Source: Deltaproteobacteria bacterium (GTDB lineage: Bacteria > Myxococcota > Myxococcia > Myxococcales > 40CM-4-68-19). Taken from it: a stretch of DNA of 7,795 nt. The notes beneath the pieces were generated by a model, which had not been told where the DNA came from, made no database searches, and saw only the letters and a list, made by a program, of their open reading frames with translations. Shown one piece after another: positions 5,651 through 7,795 of the stretch (the stretch's first letter is position 1; the number at the start of each line of letters is the position of its first letter). The stretch spans positions 1 to 7,795 of the forward strand of contig VBLM01000525.1 of assembly GCA_005879095.1 (NCBI GenBank), in the 5' to 3' direction. The translations under genes were made by a program, and so were the position numbers.

Positions 5651-7795
5651 ATGATGCTCGGCCTGGTCAATGAGAAGGCGCTCCAGGAGCTCGGCTGGCC
5701 ACGGCTCTGCGCCGAGCTGGCCTCGCGGGCGCGGACGCCGATGGGGCGCGAGCGGTGCCTTTCGCTCGTGCCCGGGGACGATCCGGCCCAAGCGCAGATT
5801 CGGCTGGCGCGGGTCGAGGAGGCGCGCGTGCTGCGGCGGCACGAGCGGGAGCTGCCGCTGGCGGATGCGGTCGACGTCCGGCCCGCGCTCGGACGGGCCG
5901 CGCGCGAGGGCACGCTGGAGCCGCTCGAGCTTCTCCAAATCTCGCGCTTGATCCGGGCCTCCGAGTCGGCGCGGCGGGCCTGCGCGTCACAGGCCGATCG
6001 GGCGCCGCTGCACTACGAGCTGTCGTTGGGGTTGTCGGAGCTGGGACCGCTGGCGCAGGAGCTGGAGCGCGCGTTCGATCCGGCGGGAAAGTTGCTCGAC
6101 AGCGCCTCGCCGTTGCTCGCCGAGCTGCGCGAACGCGCGCGCGGGCTGCACCGGGCCATCAAGCAGCGCATCGAGGAGATGCTGAAGGACGAGAAGATCG
6201 TCGCGATGCTGCGCGACACGTACGTTTCGGTGCGCGGCGATCGGTACGTCCTGCCGGTGCGCGCCGAGCACAAGGCGCATCTGCCGGGCATCGTCCACAA
6301 CGCGTCGAACTCGGGCCAGACGCTGTTCGTCGAGCCGCAGGAACTGCTCGAGCTCGGCAATCAATTGACCATCGCGGAGGCGGGCGCGCTCGAGGAGGAG
6401 CAGCGGATTCTCGCCGAGCTGTCGGCTGCGGTGGGACGGCGGGCGCCGGTCCTGGAGAACGATGTTCTGATCATCGCGCTGCTCGACGAAGCTGCGGCCG
6501 GCGGGAAGCTGGCCGACGATCTCGACGCGGGCGCGCCTTCGTTGGGCGGCGATCGGTTCGATCTGCGGCGGGCACGGCATCCGCTGCTGGTCCTGCAGCG
6601 AAAGTCGCAGGGCGTGATCGCCAACGACATCGCGCTGCCGGCGCCGGCCTCGGCGCTGATCGTCAGCGGGCCGAACGCGGGCGGGAAGACGGTGACCATC
6701 ACCGCGGTCGGTCTGTGCGCGCTGATGGCCCGGGCGGGATTGCCGCTGCCGGCGGCGGCGGGCTCGCGGATGCCGTTCTACCGGACGGTCTACACGGCGA
6801 TCGGCGACGAGGGTGACCTCTCGCGCGATATCTCGACGTTCACGGCCCATTTGTCGGCGTTGAAGTGGATCCTCGAGGCAGCCGGGCCTTCGACGCTGGT
6901 GCTGATCGACGAGATCGCCGCCGACACCGACCCGCGCGAGGGCGCGGCCATCGCTATCGCCGCGCTGGAAAAGCTGGTGTCGGTGGGCGCGCAGGTGTCG
7001 ATCACGACCCATCTCGAGGAGCTGAAGGCGCTGGCGCTGGCCGACCCGCGGTTCGCGCCGGCCAGCGTCGGATTCGATCTGGCGCGGCTGGCGCCGACGT
7101 ACGAATTGCGGCTCGGCGAGGTGGGCGCCTCGTCGGCGATCGAGATCGCCCGGCGGGTAGGTCTTCCGGAGGAGGTGTGCGCGCGGGCGCGGGAGATCCT
7201 CGGGAAGGGCGCGTCGGTCGTTTCGCAGGCGGTGGCGCTGCTCGAGCAGGAAAGGGCGGAGGCGGCGCAAGCGAGGGCGGAAGTCGAAGAGCTACGGCTT
7301 TCGCTGGCGGCCGAGCGCGAGGAGATCGAGCGCGAGCGGGACGAGCGCGAGCGGGAAGGGTTGCGCGAACTGGAGTCCGCGACGCGCGCGGGTGCGCGTC
7401 TGGAGCTGATCGCCGACCTGACGCAGAAACGCGCGGAAGTCGCGGCGCTGATCGCGCAACTGCAGGCCGCGCCGGCGATGGCGGCGGCCGTCGAAGCGCA
7501 GCGGGCGGTCGAGGCGGCGGCCCTGACGGAAGAGCGCGAGCAGGCGCGCGCGGAAGAGCCCGAGCGGGTTACCGCGGACATCGTCGAGGGGACGCGCGTC
7601 AAACACTTGAAGTTCGGCACCGAGGGCGTCGTGCTCGAAGTCCACGGCGATCAGGCGACGGTCCAGATGGGCGCCTTGAAATCCAAGGTCCCGCTCGGCG
7701 ATCTGGTTCCCATCGCGCGCAGCGTGCCGCAGGCGGGGTTTCGCAAGTCGAAGGCGCAGCGCCTCGAGCGCGCCGAGCAGGCGCGGGCGGCGCCG
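5651..7795 (+). CDS. mutS2: MutS2-family DNA-binding ATPase (3' end outside window)
   Basis: MutS2 proteins are ABC-type ATPases related to MutS but without its mismatch-recognition domain. They are linked to suppression of recombination and to ribosome-collision rescue in characterised bacteria. The 715 residues present start with NEKALQELGWPRLCAELA, the usual MutS2 opening. The core/lever region includes RYVLPVRAEHKAHLPGIVHN and SGQTLFVEPQELLELGNQL. The ATPase has Walker A GPNAGGKT (340-347), a signature region ISTFTAH, Walker B LVLIDE (D420, E421), TDP (426-428) and TTH (452-454). A charged coiled coil follows (about 530-640), then a small KOW-like module (about 642-685). The C-terminal Smr nuclease domain, if present, lies beyond the window. 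The start is uncertain: ATG at 5651 or 5654 fits the family best, and an in-frame GTG at 5612 would add 13 residues; none has a clear ribosome site. Confidence 0.95.
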   Translation, partial: MMLGLVNEKALQELGWPRLCAELASRARTPMGRERCLSLVPGDDPAQAQIRLARVEEARVLRRHERELPLADAVDVRPALGRAAREGTLEPLELLQISRLIRASESARRACASQADRAPLHYELSLGLSELGPLAQELERAFDPAGKLLDSASPLLAELRERARGLHRAIKQRIEEMLKDEKIVAMLRDTYVSVRGDRYVLPVRAEHKAHLPGIVHNASNSGQTLFVEPQELLELGNQLTIAEAGALEEEQRILAELSAAVGRRAPVLENDVLIIALLDEAAAGGKLADDLDAGAPSLGGDRFDLRRARHPLLVLQRKSQGVIANDIALPAPASALIVSGPNAGGKTVTITAVGLCALMARAGLPLPAAAGSRMPFYRTVYTAIGDEGDLSRDISTFTAHLSALKWILEAAGPSTLVLIDEIAADTDPREGAAIAIAALEKLVSVGAQVSITTHLEELKALALADPRFAPASVGFDLARLAPTYELRLGEVGASSAIEIARRVGLPEEVCARAREILGKGASVVSQAVALLEQERAEAAQARAEVEELRLSLAAEREEIERERDEREREGLRELESATRAGARLELIADLTQKRAEVAALIAQLQAAPAMAAAVEAQRAVEAAALTEEREQARAEEPERVTADIVEGTRVKHLKFGTEGVVLEVHGDQATVQMGALKSKVPLGDLVPIARSVPQAGFRKSKAQRLERAEQARAAP
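7328..7356 (+). repeat. Short tandem repeat inside the mutS2 coiled coil
   Basis: A 14-base unit GAGCGCGAGCGGGA occurs at 7328-7341 and again at 7343-7356, a 15-base period that keeps frame and encodes ERERDERERE. It extends the charged helix and is probably a small duplication within the coiled-coil arm. Confidence 0.7.

Noticed and set aside
5755..6816. 353-codon plus-strand frame inside mutS2
   Set aside because: Out of frame with the MutS2 motifs; Arg/Ala-rich translation with no domain.
5987..7620. Minus-strand frames of 427 and 276 codons opposite mutS2
   Set aside because: Arg- and Ser-rich shadows of the mutS2 reading frame, which itself has a continuous family match on the plus strand.

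Overview
The window is very GC-rich and tightly packed. Its gene content is a transmembrane Ser/Thr kinase with TPRs, FHA and zinc-ribbon proteins, an ECF sigma factor, a Tat-signal class V aminotransferase and a variant MutS2. This points to Myxococcota (former Deltaproteobacteria), probably an uncultured lineage. That assignment is inference from gene style, not from a marker gene.

Left part (1-3333) is a phospho-signalling cluster. The tail of a tandem-FHA protein (+, cut by the window edge) converges on a PknB-type Ser/Thr kinase (-). The kinase is divergent from a second tandem-FHA protein (+) that also carries two N-terminal zinc ribbons. The two FHA proteins are paralogues and flank the kinase. 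Between the kinase and the second FHA gene lies a 124-nt imperfect inverted repeat with 51-nt arms. It has a sigma54-like -24/-12 match on the kinase side and a sigma70-like match almost touching the FHA start codon on the other side.

Middle part (3330-5477) lies on the minus strand and reads, in transcription order: ECF sigma factor, a 50-residue exported peptide, then a Tat-signal class V aminotransferase. The spacing fits one operon. The aminotransferase is broken at two places by what look like short deletions. Each shifts the frame, so it is either a young pseudogene or carries assembly errors.

Right part (5651-7795) is a MutS2-family ATPase on the plus strand, divergent from the sigma factor and cut by the window end before any Smr domain. 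It has an unusual Walker B surround.

The most interesting points are the FHA-kinase-FHA arrangement with degenerate FHA sites, the large inverted repeat between two candidate promoters, the ECF-linked mini-peptide, and the doubly deleted aminotransferase. No RNA genes, CRISPR arrays or insertion sequences were seen.
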